NCBI GenBank assembly: GCA_018695135.1
Contig: JABHOV010000073.1
Span: forward strand, 1 to 41,677
Origin: Candidatus Melainabacteria bacterium
GTDB lineage: Bacteria; Cyanobacteriota; Vampirovibrionia; LMEP-6097
Direction of reading: 5' to 3'
DNA length: 41,677 nt
Positions within the stretch are counted from its first letter, which is position 1. The number at the start of each line of letters is the position of its first letter. Positions 41,478 to 41,677 of this stretch are shown piece after piece. Made by a program: the position numbers and the translations under genes. The notes beneath the pieces are model-generated. The model made no database searches. It saw only the letters and a program-made list of their open reading frames with translations, and had not been told where the DNA came from.

Positions 41478-41677
41478 ATGCAAAAAAGTTTTTTGATGAA
41501 AATAAGCCTAGTAATCTCTTGTATAGGGTTTTCTTGTTTGGCAGTATTGGCTGACGATAAAGTCAGTATCGGCAATGGAGCCGAAGCGACAGTCAATGGC
41601 GCTATTGCTATAGGGCTTCATTTTACAAACAACAAAGCTAATAGTCTTGCAGTTGGTTTTAATAGTGATACTCCTAG
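41478..41677 (+). CDS. Start of a secreted protein, possibly a trimeric adhesin (cut by window edge)
   Basis: The frame is open from an ATG at 41478 (an ATG at 41466 is also in frame but too close to AGAGGA) to the window edge. It codes a signal peptide, MQKSFLMKISLVISCIGFSC and LAVLA, followed by VSIGNGAEATVNGAIAIGLHF and NSLAVGFNSDTP. The repeating [IV]xIGxxAxA-like pattern resembles the head repeats of trimeric autotransporter adhesins. Only 66 residues are visible, so the class is tentative. It lies about 100 bases after the surface-glycan genes and probably has its own promoter. Confidence 0.5.
   Translation, partial: MQKSFLMKISLVISCIGFSCLAVLADDKVSIGNGAEATVNGAIAIGLHFTNNKANSLAVGFNSDTP

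Overview
The window comes from a low-GC bacterium with flagellar genes and an envelope-type gene set. It carries flgM, flgN and motA, a very large AsmA/TamB-like protein and a sulfated-surface-polysaccharide cluster. It also has ferredoxin-linked 2-oxoacid metabolism (korAB), an F-type ATP synthase beta gene, a cleavable LexA, and a PdtaS/PdtaR (ANTAR) two-component pair. A chaperonin that looks archaeal-like (group III) rather than GroEL is present. The mix would suit an uncultured lineage near Melainabacteria/Margulisbacteria, but this placement is a guess from gene content, not a phylogeny. No tRNA, rRNA, CRISPR array or transposase gene was seen.

Layout. 1-576: 5' part of atpD (-). 695-3026: three unknown genes (+). 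2954-4416: lexA and a small-membrane-protein cluster including an AtpZ/AtpI-like protein (-). 4564-5046: DUF4149-like membrane protein (-). 5367-6865: tsaB and a TPR gene. 6998-8669: flgM-flgN-motA. 8662-11377: two unknown genes and mscS. 11503-19056: panE, a secreted propeller-like protein, hemW and a 1283-residue AsmA-like protein. 19239-22782: leuC-aroA-cca operon (-). 22874-24337: chaperonin (-). 24474-27607: four unknown, mostly hydrophilic proteins. 27695-28747: zinc alcohol dehydrogenase (-). 28954-34278: TPR protein, tyrS, pdtaS, pdtaR. 34296-37195: korA-korB (-). 37353-41377: galE, flippase, double sulfotransferase. 41478-end: start of a probable secreted adhesin.

The most unusual signal is a population of short palindromic elements inserted in frame inside conserved proteins. 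They resemble the Rickettsia palindromic elements (RPEs) but differ in sequence. Family A sits in aroA and in the propeller-like gene. Family B sits in tsaB and between two sulfotransferase domains, with a shortened copy between genes at 26780-26837. Family E (starting GTCATTGCGAG) sits inside and at the 3' end of the alcohol dehydrogenase gene. Family C is an exact 24-base repeat at two sites. Family D is a GGTTGCG hairpin array at 19060-19253 that supplies the last codons and stop of a shortened CCA-adding enzyme gene. In families A and B the copies differ by paired changes that keep the hairpin stems. The elements have apparently lengthened, ended, truncated and in one case fused genes.

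Gene cooperation. The leuC-aroA-cca genes overlap and are probably co-translated. The TPR-tyrS-pdtaS-pdtaR genes are nearly gapless, and two tandem hairpins lie in front of them, which makes autoregulation by the RNA-binding PdtaR worth testing. galE, the flippase and the double sulfotransferase overlap by 14 bases each and look like a unit for making and exporting a sulfated glycan.
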